Below are positions 8,881 through 18,859 of a DNA stretch of 21,147 nt, one piece after another. Origin of the DNA: Gnetum montanum. Its lineage: Eukaryota; Streptophyta; Gnetopsida; Gnetales; Gnetaceae. The notes under the pieces were generated by a model. It was not told the DNA's origin. It saw nothing but the letters and a program-made list of their open reading frames with translations, and made no database searches. Where the stretch lies: positions 133,840 to 154,986 of the forward strand of contig MNCI01027078.1 in assembly GCA_015680685.1 (NCBI GenBank), given 5' to 3'. Position numbers and translations under genes: made by a program. The first letter of the stretch is position 1; each line of letters opens with the position of its first letter.

Positions 8881-9770
8881 TAGAGTTAAAAACTTTACAT
8901 ATTGGAATGGAGTATGCATCTTTGAAAAATGGAAAATCAATAATAATCAATGCTAATCTTGCTTCTAAATAGAAATAGATGTTATTGAAAGTGGTCAAAA
9001 AATATCCAATAGCATTTTCTTGGTCATATCCTAAAATCACAAGGATTGATCTTAGGATATGCCAACATCATATCTACATTGATCTAGCCATGAAGCCAAA
9101 GAGACAACCATAGTGACAATTGAACTTGAAATTGAAGAAGATTATTAAAGAGGGAATTGAAAAAATCCTCAAAATGGGCTTTATCTATCCCATTGCAATT
9201 AGTGAGTGGGTTAGTCCACTCATGATTGTGCCAAAGAAAGGTAACAATTGGCAAGATTGCATCGACTTCTAACTGTTGAATATGACAACATTCAAAGATC
9301 ACTTTCCATTGTCATTTGTGGATCAAGTGTTAGATACTATATTTAGGCATTGCTATTACAATGTTTTAGATGGTTATAGTGGATATAACCAAATCCAAAT
9401 TTCACCCAAGGATCAAGCCAAAATAACATTCACAAGTTCCTAAGGGACTTTTGCATACCGAAAAATGTCTTTTGGTCTATGCAATGCTCCTGCAACATTC
9501 CAATGCTTGGTCTTAACCATTTTTAGCAAAAAATTAGTTGTAGGGTGGAAGTCTTCATGGATGACTTCTACACCTATGATGCTACATTTGAGCAAGCTTT
9601 GAACTACCTTGAGAAAATGCTTAAAAGGTGTGTGGAGATGAATCTTAAGCTTAATTGGCTAAAAGGTCATTTGATGGTCTAGAAAGGCATTGTATTGGGG
9701 CATCAAATTTTTTAGGTACGGATTGAGGTGAAACTTGAAAAGACAAGGATCATCTAAAGAATAACTCATC
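8881..9770 (+). pseudogene. Element B reverse transcriptase, decayed
   Basis: Collinear with A's RT. Recognisable pieces in order are IAFSWSYPKITRIDLRIC, GFIYPIAISEWVSPLMIVP, NVLDGYSGYNQIQI (first catalytic Asp present), SFGLCNAPATFQ, and VEVFMDDFYTYD, with the catalytic DD intact at 9560-9565. Then come LNWLKGHLMV and GIVLGH. At least one frameshift lies between the NAPATF motif and FMDD (around 9520-9540). Several stops correspond to decayed Arg, Gln or Trp codons. B keeps the Asp pair that A has lost, while A keeps the better reading frame. Confidence 0.85.
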
Positions 9771-10440
9771 AACTAGAAATTATTAAAGATGTTTGGTCAT
9801 TTTCTTGGACACACTAGCTACTACCTTAAATTCATAGAGAATTTCTCTAAGATTGAAATTCATTGATCGAGTTAACAAAGAAAGATGCTCCATTTATCTA
9901 GAGTAAGGAATGTGAAAATGCATTCCAAAGCCTTAAGCAGAAGCTCACAGAGACTCCAGTTCTACAAGCACCTAAGTGTTTGATACCATTTCATATCATG
10001 ACAAATGCATCAAATTATGCCTTGAGAGCCATGCTTACATGGTTATATGACAAGAAAAATCCATATTACATCCACTACATAAGTTAAAGAATTTTGGGTG
10101 TATAGTTAAATTACATCACAATGGAGAAAAAACTAATGGCAGTGGTGTACACTCTAGAAAAGGTTAGGCACCATGTTCTTGGATACAAAGTGTTTGTGTA
10201 CATAAACCATAGTGCCATTTTCTTCCTCATGAACAAGCCAATGGTAATCCCCTATGTTATATGGTGGCTGGTGATTATGTAGGAAATTGATTTTAAAATG
10301 GTAGATCAAAAGAGAAATGAGAATATGATCACTAACCACTTGTCTTCATTATAATGGGATAACAAAGAGAAGGAGAGCCTACTCTCTGACTAATTTTCTG
10401 ATGAACTTCTCTTTGTAGAAGCAATAAATGAACAAGTGCT
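9771..10440 (+). pseudogene. Element B RNase H region, decayed
   Basis: RNase H removes the RNA template during reverse transcription. The connection segment at about 9780-9880 resembles the FLGHxSYY... region. From about 9890 the frame gives CENAFQSLKQKLTETPVLQA, then TNASNYALRAML (10001-10036), where the family's catalytic Asp of T-D-A-S is Asn. Next come ITMEKKLMAVVYTLEKVRHH, FVYINHSAIFFL (Asp of Y-T-D-H is Asn) and ENMITNHLSSL. This fits the RT_RNaseH domain of Ty3/gypsy elements. The same stretch in A is lost in the assembly gap. Inactive. Confidence 0.8.
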
Positions 10441-11690
10441 CAATGAAACAAAATGGTATGATGGCATCCTCACTTATATTCTTACTCAAGAGATGCCACA
10501 AGATCTAGATTATAGGAAGAAATAACACTTCCTTCATTAGGCTAAATGCTTCATGGAAATCAAAGGACACCTTTACAAAATGTATGTCAATGGCTTAGTT
10601 TGTTGTCATGTACCTAATGCTGATCAATTGTGTGTTCTCCAAGATGCTCATGAGGGTTCTTGTTGGGACCACTATGTTGGAAAATTCAAGAACATTATGA
10701 TCTTGATGTAAGGGTCTTATTGGCCAACTACCTTTAGGGATGTCCACCAATTTTTCTACTCTTGTGAATGCTATCAATGAGATGGTGTGATGACCACTCA
10801 AATGAAGGGATCTCAATAGTGGATCCAACCACTAGAACTCTTCCACATATGGGGCATTAACTTCATGGGATCCATCACACCCATGTCAAATGAAAAGGTG
10901 TACATAATCATGGTCATAGATGACTACACCAAATGGTTAGGAGCAGTAGCCATCACCGACTATACATCATCCACTGCTATACAATTTGTACAACAAAATT
11001 TTGTGAATAGGTTTGAGGTGCCATGTGCCTCAATTTCTAACAATGGAACTCATTTTATAGGTGCTACTTTTCAAAATCTCATGCAATGCTTAGGGGTTAA
11101 ACATAAACTAAAAATACCCTATTAGCCCCAAGTCGATGATTAAGTAGAAGTTACCAATAGGGAGATCACGAAGATCCTAATAAGAATTATTAGCAAATAT
11201 ACAAGAGACTAGAGCATAAAACTTAAAGATGCTCTATGAGTCTAAAATTAAATATGGAAAATTCCTATAGGCTATTCTCCCTATGATCTAATTCACAGAA
11301 AATTACCCAATCTACCCATCCAATCCAAGCTTTATACACTTTCAACAACTTGTGATTTGGATCTTAACTTGATTCTAACACAAAGATAATGATTTATCAA
11401 CCTTAATGTGCTAGATAAAAATAGATTAGTGGTCCTACCTTGGAATGAAGTGCATAAGGCATACAATAAAAAATGCCATGACCTTAGAATACAGAAAGTA
11501 AAATTTCAACCTAGAGATAAGGTCCTCTACTAGAACACCAAACACATACCTTAATAAACTAAGTTCCAAACATTATGGAATGGGATTTATATTATTTATG
11601 AAACCTTTTCTTCTATGTCCATGTTGATCTATAGAGCTAAGAGCCTAGAAAAAAAGTATCTAGTTAACACGCAACAAGATAAACCTTTCC
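10441..11690 (+). pseudogene. Element B integrase, decayed
   Basis: The HHCC zinc domain is readable at about 10640-10780: DAHEGSCWDHYVG, then YWPTTFRDVHQFFYSCECYQ. The core contains GINFMGSITPMS, whose first catalytic Asp is Asn at 10859-10861, then an open 86-codon block (10865-11125) with IDDYTKWLGAVAIT and ISNNGTHFIGATF, whose second Asp is Asn at 11039-11041. VEVTNREITKIL keeps the third residue, Glu, at 11147-11149. The C-terminal part reads GYSPYDLIHRKLPNLPIQ, LRIQKVKFQPRDKVLY and KYLVNTQQDKPFHEP. Two of the three catalytic residues are lost by single G-to-A changes, so it cannot act. Confidence 0.87.
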
Positions 11691-11879
11691 ATGAACCCTT
11701 GCAAACCAATGGAAGCAATGCCTCAACAAATGGATAACCATGATCAATTTTTCAAATCTCCTCCTTATAACTTAGTCATGGGAAATATGGCCATTCATGT
11801 TAAACATTATAGTGGCTCATCATTTTCTCATCTTTTTGTTTTTCACATTTTTTGTTTTTACACTTTGTTAATTTTCTAA
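11691..11879 (+). CDS. Small ORF after integrase of B, Phe-rich tail (doubtful)
   Basis: A 62-codon frame overlaps the integrase end in another frame. It contains MGNMAIHVKHYSGSS and then a Phe-rich hydrophobic run (LFVFHIFCFYTLLIF). It is the positional homologue of the minus-strand frame at 820-1050 in A. It is open in both copies although the neighbouring coding sequence is broken in both. T-richness may explain this. No domain recognised. Confidence 0.25.
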   Translation: MNPCKPMEAMPQQMDNHDQFFKSPPYNLVMGNMAIHVKHYSGSSFSHLFVFHIFCFYTLLIF

Positions 11880-13250
11880 ATTTTTGTTTTACAACATCAT
11901 TAGTATGTTTTATCTTTCTTAAATATTATATAATTTCTTAAATATTTTATTCTATTATGGTATCATTATTGTTGCTAATAAAGTGCTCTATTTTCAATAG
12001 GACAAAATGATGCTATTGTTAGATACTAATGGTGGTTGTACCTAATGTTTTTTGATTGTTAATGTATGGTTTCTATTTTTGAATTTTGATGACTACTAAC
12101 TAAGATGGGATTCTATTTTAATAAAATAGGTAGTGAGTCCACATCATCTACCCATCCACAAACCCTATGGTTTTCCTTTTTTTGGGAATATGAGGTTCCT
12201 TTTTCATTAATAAAACTTTAACTTGTAACCTTAGTATTTTTCAAGCTTGGAAAAGATTCAAAGATTTAAAAAGGATGTGACTTGAAGGGAATTCAATACC
12301 CTTTGTACCTCTCTACTTGCTTGGGTGCAAGTGTGTTTTTGTGGATCTCTTACCATTGTATGTCAATGAATAATATGAAGTTTAATAAGTATTTGCATGG
12401 TGTGGTTTTCATCTAGAAAAATAAAAAAAATTTAAAAATGAAAAAAATGATGGGAATTCAAAGAAGATCTCTTAGAAAAAATAGATAGGCTATAAACACT
12501 AGTTATGGAACTAGAAAGACATGTTATCCATAATCAAAGATCCCCTCTAACTAAGGCCCTTTCTCAGTTCTTGCTTCTTTTTTCTTCTTAAATAAGGAAT
12601 GGTGGTTGTCTGTGGAAGCATTCTTATGTCTCAAGGGGATCGACTAGTCCTAGAGTGATGATGAAAAGTCATTGAAAGTGGTTAGTTTTGGTCTAGACTA
12701 AGGTTGAATTTTATTGGATCATTTAACCATGATTCTCATAGGGGACATCATGTGACCATCATTGGGACATCCAATCCATTCTCTCTCATTTGTCAATGCT
12801 CTCCATAACACACCTCACTACTGGTTTTCATGTTTTCATTCATGTCTTAGTTTGATGTGTTAAAATTCCTAAATAGGTTCTTTGGGTTTAGTCCTTAAAT
12901 TTTCATTACTATTAATCAAATATGGGATCCATAGACTCAGTTGAGGATATGCAAGGGAAAAAGGGCATGTGCCACTATGGGGATGATCCACTTACATATC
13001 TCATGGTTTGGTTAGTTAAGTTTCTTACCATTAAACATTGCCACAATCAAAATACTATGTGCTCCTTAAGGAATTCTTCTTCATCAAATATTATTCTATA
13101 CTCATTTCTTAATTTTTCAAATATCAAAATCATATTTTAATAATTTCATCATGTTCTTGGATTTTTGGACTTCCATTTGACCCAAATTTCATTCACAAAT
13201 TCCTTATATTTTTTAAATTTTAACAAAGAAAAATGTAATTAACAGCTAAG
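11880..13250 (+). other. Non-coding spacer of B between pol and extra ORF
   Basis: No supported gene. It is T- and A-rich with many stops. It holds the blocks shared with A's 3' region (12392-12407 and 12543-12561). The open frame at 12922-13140 (72 codons) has no recognisable domain, and I do not call it a gene. Confidence 0.65.
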
Positions 13251-13306
13251 TTGACTTAGCCTCATTGACTAGCTCTTGTTGACATAACCCAAAAATTCTA
13301 TAAATA
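13251..13306 (+). promoter_or_regulatory. Putative internal promoter of B: W-box cluster and TATA box
   Basis: TATAAATA lies at 13299-13306 within ctataaatac. Just upstream are three TTGAC cores: TTGACT at 13251-13256, TTGACT at 13265-13270 and TTGACA at 13279-13284. TTGAC[C/T] is the W-box bound by plant WRKY factors. It lies far from either LTR and about 150 bases before a consensus splice donor. Function is inferred from motif order only. Confidence 0.45.
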
Positions 13307-13454
13307 CTACCCAACACTTTGAAATTTTTTATCATTTTCTTCAAAACAACAAGGGAGCTTTTATGATTTTTCAAAGCCTAAAACCTTCTAGAGCCCATAA
13401 CTTTCACATCATTTGTTTAAATCACTTCGTTCTTCAATCCTATAGCTATTAGAG

Positions 13455-13747
13455 GTAAGTTCTTAGTCATGAGAACAACAAGCCTTAAGGTTTCCAATGA
13501 AAATTTTTCAAATTTTTTTTAAATTCTCTAAAGGATTAATGAATAAAATAACATGAAACCATCAATTTATGATCACTTAATCCTTCCAACAAACTTCAGT
13601 AAACATAAAATTAATTATTGATATTAAAATAATCAACCATGTCATGATCACAACTTAGCCAAGTGTAACGACCCCAAGAGATAAGGTATTCCCAATGTTT
13701 CAAAGTTACACATTAAGTGCTAATCCTTGGTCATGTTGTAATTACAG
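13455..13747 (+). other. Putative leader intron before extra ORF of B (293 bp)
   Basis: The donor is AGAG|GTAAGT, fully matching the plant 5' splice consensus (GT at 13455-13456). The acceptor is TTACAG (AG at 13746-13747). A CTAAT branch-point match (13720-13724) lies about 24 bases before the acceptor. The next three bases are ATG. Splicing would place the 5' leader directly against the start codon of the extra ORF. Unproven without transcripts. Confidence 0.5.
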
Positions 13748-16590
13748 ATGGCACCTAGACCAAAATTCCTAAAAGAAGGAGCACTATCACAACCAAATAA
13801 CAAAAGACCTAAAACTATAAGGGGCTAGGAAGAACAAGCTTTGGAATAGGTAGCAAAAACTCAACAATAGGACCTCTTCGGGAAGAGCTTGAAGTAGAAT
13901 TTGTTTGACAAATTCTTGAAGAAGAGGCTATGATTGAAAAATCCCAAAGAGGAAAGGCACTAGGGCCTATACCCAAACTTGAGGTTACATTGACACAAGC
14001 CTACCTAGACATAATCAAGCCTTGTCATGTTCAACACTCAATTCTCCAAGAACTAAAATTTGGACCATTCTTAGAACATGCTCCACTAAAATTAAAAACA
14101 CAATTACAAAATTCTCCCATGTGGCTAATCATGACTACCAATGGGAAGAAGTAAATGGGGGAGACATATCTCTTCTAGAATAGCAAAAAGGTAGGAGCCA
14201 CTATGAGAATCAAGGACATCTAGGTGTCTTACTTAGCAAAAGTGATTACGCAGGCTCTTAGCCTGCTTGATTTTGGCACTCATTTGGCAGAAATCTCAAT
14301 GCAAGTAGACCCTGAGGCTAAAAGGGAGTGGACCCAGTGATGTTATGGGGTTAAACGTAAGAAGTTTGACATACTCACACAAGCAAAGCAAATATACTTC
14401 AAGATAGTAGCTTATCACCTTAACTTGATGGTGAGGCCCAGCAAGGTGATAGCCTTCTCCTTCCATGCCTATGCCATTCTAAGTGAAAAATTTCTAATTA
14501 ACCTTCCATAGCTAATTTATCTTAAGATAGAGAAGCATTTCAAGGAGAATGAATGTGGAAGGAAAACCTTGCCATTTCCATGCCTAATTAAAAAAACACT
14601 ACAAAATAACAAGGATAGTCTACTACACCAATGACATGATTTGGTATACTTCCATCACCTCTTGGTCTAAAATGATGAAGGATAAGATCCATGCCATGTC
14701 AAAAGAAGAGGAGTAGTAGCCACCACCTCCACAACCCACTCAAGAAACAATGTTAGAGGCCCACATAACTAATGAACATTTAAGTGAAATCTGAGAGTAA
14801 CTCTTGTATGAGTGAGAGTAGCAAGTAGGAACCAATGGTGGTGATCCATTTGTATATCACCCTATAGTGAGTCACCTTAACAAAGTTTCTTGAAGAATAA
14901 GCCAAATGGAGTGAGGTGGGCCAATATTCTCTACACAAAGAATAAAGTTTCCTACAAGGTTGAATCCTAGTGCATGAGAGGTGATGGTGTCTCTCTCACA
15001 ATAATAGTAATTCCCAAAAATATTTTGGAATGCTACTAAGTTTTCGATGTGCTTAGAGGAGGTTAAAGGGGCAATAGTCTTAGTGATGCAGTACCAACAC
15101 AAGAGACAATAATAGAAGTGGTTGCTAACAAAATCGTTGAAGCGTTGAATGCACCTGTGACGTATGTACTAGATGTTTCTACACTCAGAGATGTATAGAT
15201 GTTTGCAAGAACTATTAGCATAAGACTAAGTGTAGCCTAGCACAAAGAGTTTTTGGACCAACTAGTGGGAACAAGGTAATCAATTCTAGATATCTTTTAT
15301 TTTTTGGATAATATCACTATAACCCAATCAGAGTTGATTGAAGAAAAGAGCAAGTGCATCATTTTAGAAGGGCAACTAGAAATGACTCAAGCACAAAACC
15401 AATGCTTGGCCATAGAGGTTACTGAATTAAGAGATCTTCTTGTTGATTCGGTGCTCCTCAACCTTGCATTGACAAGATATGAAGCTTTTTAATAACTTTA
15501 AGACATACTTAAATAGGTTGTGGTAGATATGATGACGAGCATCTTTCAATACTCCATGGCTAAGGCCAAAACATATTTAGTTCAAAAGGACTTGGTCCAG
15601 AAGTGCTAAGAGAATGAGATGTTGATCACATAAAATCATTACCTATAGAATGTTAATGTGCAAAAACAACAAATGCAAGAATTTATCCATCAATATTAGG
15701 AGCAACTAGCCAAGGTGAACATTGAGCTTAGGAGATTGGTAGCAAAGAATAAAAATCTCTCCATGGAGGAAGTCTGCACCTTATGCCAAAAATATACGAT
15801 TGAAATTATTGTATGAAAAAATGAGGCTCTCAAATTTGAGAGAGTCAAATATCACTATAGAGATCAAGCTAGCCTATAGAAATAAATAAATGTAAAAATC
15901 ATCTAGATCACTAAGGAAAAAGTTAGTGAGGCCCTCTAGTAGCTCTAATAAGGAAGATAGGTTTGACAACCTATCATTGATAGGATAGATGCCTACAACA
16001 AAGCATAAATTCACATGAAGGAGTTGTAGATAGAAGAGATGACTGAATACAAGGAACTCACCAATTTTTTATACACAAACCTAGTGATGCTAACAACTAG
16101 AAGGTCATAGTTAGAGTTATAAAAATAGGTGGCTAGCTTGTACTTGCTGTACAAGACAAAGTTTAAGCATCACAAGGAGACCAAGCAAAATCTTAAGACT
16201 ACAAACATTGAACTTGAAGTTCTTAGGGCAAGGTTCATCAATCAAAGATAAAATATTGAGAACTTGATTAAAAGAATTAATGACTACCAAGAATTGCATA
16301 ATGTAATTAGGGCATTCGACATCAAACATAAAAAATTTGTTAACTAGTTTATCAATGTTAAGGAGTTGTTCCCAATAATGTCCTATCCTTGGAATGTGCC
16401 CACCATGCACAATCCCAAGAGTAAGAAGGAGAAGATGAAAGCATTATTGAATGCTTTCCATCTTCCATCATAAGTTGTAGCAATAGCAAGACAACCATAA
16501 TAGGCTCAACCATCGCATGTGCCTAAAGTAGAAGAAGGTCCCTCAAAAGCTTAGGAACCTCCATCACCTAGGACCATTTAATCTTCCTCC
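13748..16590 (+). pseudogene. Extra ORF of element B (about 900 codons), coiled-coil rich, decayed
   Basis: I do not recognise this protein. The start chosen is the ATG at 13748 right after the putative splice acceptor; it opens MAPRPKFLKEGALSQPNNKR with a basic NKRPK stretch. Following the frame across stops and shifts gives an N-terminal globular-looking part (open 13930-14154, then readable to about 14520, with LLDFGTHLAEISMQVDPEAK and FSFHAYAILSEKFLIN). A long Glu/Lys/Gln/Leu-rich part with heptad-like spacing follows (about 15300-16400), then a Pro-rich tail (PSHVPKVEEGPSKA and EPPSPRTI). Most stops look like decayed CAA or CAG codons, as expected for a Gln-rich coiled coil. No signal peptide, membrane anchor or envelope-like feature is evident. 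It sits where Athila/Tat elements carry an additional ORF. It could be that ORF or a captured host gene. The C-terminal end is approximate. Confidence 0.5.
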
Positions 16591-16836
16591 TTGTCTTAAA
16601 GCCATTAGAAGAATTCTATCTATAATTTTATCCTAGTGTTCAATTTTGTAGTCTTGAATACCAAAATTTTTTGGAATGATTGTATATTCGTACACTTGGG
16701 CACTTGGTATTTGTTTGTGTGTTTGTGTTTGTAGTATGTTTTCCATTAGTTAATAATCCCATACCTTGCCAAATTTTTAAAGAACTTGAGGATGAGTTTT
16801 CATTCAATCATGGAAGTGTGATGAATCATGGATTGG

Positions 16837-16898
16837 CTATGTCAACTAGGCCCCGTCAATGCATGATTTGATGCATTGATGTGGCCTTGTTAACATAG
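16837..16898. repeat. 62-base imperfect hairpin in U3 of element B
   Basis: Two 28-base arms (16837-16864 and 16871-16898) pair at 24 of 28 positions around a six-base loop, gatttg. The outer arms are ctatgtcaactaggcc and ggccttgttaacatag. Two of the four mismatches are C/T or G/A differences, so the ancestor was probably more symmetric. It lies about 15 bases before the TATA box, at the position of the palindrome cluster in A. Confidence 0.85.
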
Positions 16899-16912
16899 TA
16901 TTTATTTTCGCC

Positions 16913-16920
16913 TATAAATA
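16913..16920 (+). promoter_or_regulatory. TATA box of element B LTR
   Basis: TATAAATA in cctataaatatg, matching A's LTR TATA box in sequence and order relative to the upstream palindrome and the downstream poly-A block. Confidence 0.72.
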
Positions 16921-17089
16921 TGTGCTCACCTGCCATGTTCGTAGCATCCCTTGTCATAAGTTTAGCAAAGCTCCTGTAGGTTCTTTTTCTCATAGTTAGA
17001 ATATTTCCTGAGTGCCCGTAGCAGGAGTCATTGAGTGTACAAATCTTTATTCGAGCATGGTTGTACTTAAGCATGGTAGTGTGTGCATC

Positions 17090-17095
17090 AATAAA
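17090..17095 (+). terminator. Poly-A signal AATAAA in element B LTR
   Basis: AATAAA within tcaataaagatgagc, about 175 bases after the TATA box and embedded in one of the best-conserved LTR blocks between A and B. Confidence 0.58.
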
Positions 17096-17680
17096 GATGA
17101 GCTTTCTAATAAACCATGTAGCACTTGGGATAGATTGAATATTTTCTTCATGCATTTAATGTTTTTAGCAATTTTATTTAATGCTTTTAAGTAAACTAAA
17201 CTAATTTAGCTAAACTAAGCTAGCTAGGTTAAATAGCAATTAATGAGGTAAATAAGTACGACCACTTCGAGCATATGCATAATGCATGGTAATCTTAGTA
17301 ACACTTAATGTTTGGCAACCCAGCAGTGTTATATGTATTCAAGATGTGTACAACAAGTGGGACCAAATTCTTATGTTAGGATTAGCTAGACATTAGTTAG
17401 ATTAAATTAGCAAATAAATTATTTCATTCTTTTCATCCTTTATTTTAAGCATCTAGAACATAAAACATAAAAATAATAAAAATCATATGCCTCAATTACA
17501 CTTAACCATACCTCTACATATCACAAGTGTAATTGGCAAGACAACAAATGATCATTAGAGCAAGTTCATTTCTTAGAAGCTAGTGTATCAAAAGACATAG
17601 AGTTCACAGAACTTGATCAAATCATGTGTGAACACTTAGTGATTTGTATGGTTGAACATAGGGGTATTCACTACTTATTA

Positions 17681-18791
17681 CTTATGTCCCCATTATTCAC
17701 ATTTAAAGCACTAAATCTTGGATGAGTTTTTGCCTTGACCCTTCCATTCTTTGTCCTTGTCCTTATTGGCCTTATACTTCTCATCATCCTTCTCTTACTT
17801 CTTAGCATGGCTGTCATCCTTATCTTTGAATTTTGACTTGGATCCTTTCTTTAATTTAGACCCTTTGTCCTTTTCTTTTAAAACTCATTTGCTCTAATTT
17901 CCAAATCTACTAAGTTTCTTTTCTTCTTTAAATTCCAAATCATAAGTCTCATCAAGGGTTTAAGGCTCATATAATGAAAAACCTTATTGATACATCATTT
18001 TGAAACCTCCAAGAAAGATTGAAGCATGTTCATATTCCTCCCAGTTTACCTTATCTTAATGGAATAAATCATAAACTTCAATGTAAAATTTCTTAACATC
18101 TTTGTTTCCCTATCTAAGAAATTTAATCTTTAGGATTATTTCTTGTTGCTTCTAATATTTTTCAAATTTCCATTTCAACCTATATTTCATTAAATAGCAA
18201 TCCTTATAGGTTGATCATTTTACTTGTTATAACTTTGAGACTTTTTTTTATCACTAATTCCAAGCCATACCCTCTAGTATGGATTTAGAAATTAATATTA
18301 TTAGATGATTTGGTATTTACTCAAGCTTAAATTTCTTATCAAGTCCCTTTAGCCAACTTGCAAAGGCACTAGCATCATCAACATTATTGAAAATTTTAAT
18401 TTTACATAAAGAATTCTTACAACATATTTGCATGCTATGGCAAGTATTAATTCATCTTCATCATCTAGCTTGTCATGAGAAGAAGAAGATGCATGTAATG
18501 GAGCTTTTGGAGTTCTAAAAAATATTTGGATTTTCTCTCTCTATAATCCTAGGATGATATGTTCTCATACTTCCATTACTACAATGTTCTTCTTCCGTAT
18601 CTACTCTTCCTCCATTAGGTTGAGAACCTTCTTCATCACCATTTTCCACTAGTTTGAATATAGCTGGGACCTGCATTCTTATCTACCTTATCACTAATCT
18701 CATCCAATTGTTCAACCATTAGTTGAAAGGTGGATTTCATTCTTTCCAAATCTCTATTTAGAGCTTGATCATTTTTCTTCTTAGGAGCCAT
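17681..18791 (-). pseudogene. gag: Element C gag, truncated by insertion of B
   Basis: The start is the ATG at 18791-18789, 52 bases after the primer site. It reads MAPKKKNDQALNRDLERMKS, continuing through a helical-looking FQLMVEQLDEISDKVDK. After several stops a Retrotrans_gag-like region is readable at about 18400-17990, including ASAFASWLKGLDKKFKLE, LEGMAWN and GNKDVKKFYIEVYDLFH. A very Lys-rich basic segment follows (about 17900-17740; KEKDKGSKLKKGSKSKFKDK). The last codons read C-F-K-C-E-stop-W-G-H-K (17710-17681), a CX2CX4H zinc knuckle whose final Cys is cut off by the B insertion. The gene was already accumulating stops, but some of that decay may have come after the insertion. Confidence 0.75.
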
Positions 18792-18843
18792 TTGAAACAA
18801 ACACAAAAATCCATAACCAAATTCTAAATAATAATAAACCTAT

Positions 18844-18855
18844 GCTCTGATACCA
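18844..18855 (-). other. Primer binding site of element C, tRNA-iMet type
   Basis: The minus strand reads TGGTATCAGAGC, a perfect 12-base complement to the plant initiator tRNA-Met 3' end. It is four bases from the LTR end. This is the commonest primer site of plant LTR retrotransposons. Confidence 0.92.
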
Positions 18856-18859
18856 ATCA

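Larger units (their letters stand above)
7976..17680 (+). mobile_element. Element B: downstream part of a Ty3/gypsy retrotransposon, split by element A
   Basis: From 7976 the plus strand continues in homology with A's gag/protease junction (about 4560 in A), then protease, RT, RNase H, integrase, a non-coding spacer, an extra ORF region and a 3' LTR. Element A ends exactly at 7975, so B was interrupted by A; its 5' LTR and gag should lie left of A, outside the window. B ends at 17680, next to C's gag in mid zinc knuckle, so B in turn inserted into C. B has more stops and frameshifts in pol than A, consistent with greater age. The 3' target-site copy would be cttat (17681-17685). Confidence 0.85.
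16819..17680 (+). repeat. 3' LTR of element B (about 862 bp)
   Basis: The LTR starts TGATGAATCATGG and ends CTACTTATTA, the latter aligned with A's CCACTCATCA end, so the final CA has become TA. Internal blocks shared with A's LTR are the TATA box, the AATAAAGATGA block, GTACGACCACTT, and ATCATATGCCTCA with TTAACCATAC. The boundary rests on this alignment; no clear polypurine tract precedes 16819, probably because of decay. Sequence right of 17680 is coding sequence of element C. Confidence 0.82.

Noticed and set aside
8431-9302. Minus-strand frames of 72-109 codons
   Set aside because: They are antisense to B's protease/RT region, where motifs are recognisable on the plus strand.
13748-16590. 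Envelope-like protein for element B
   Set aside because: I see no signal peptide, cleavage site or C-terminal membrane anchor. The protein is coiled-coil and Pro-rich instead.
16117-17155. Minus-strand frames of 97 and 99 codons
   Set aside because: One is antisense to the coiled-coil ORF and the other lies antisense in B's LTR. Neither has a domain.
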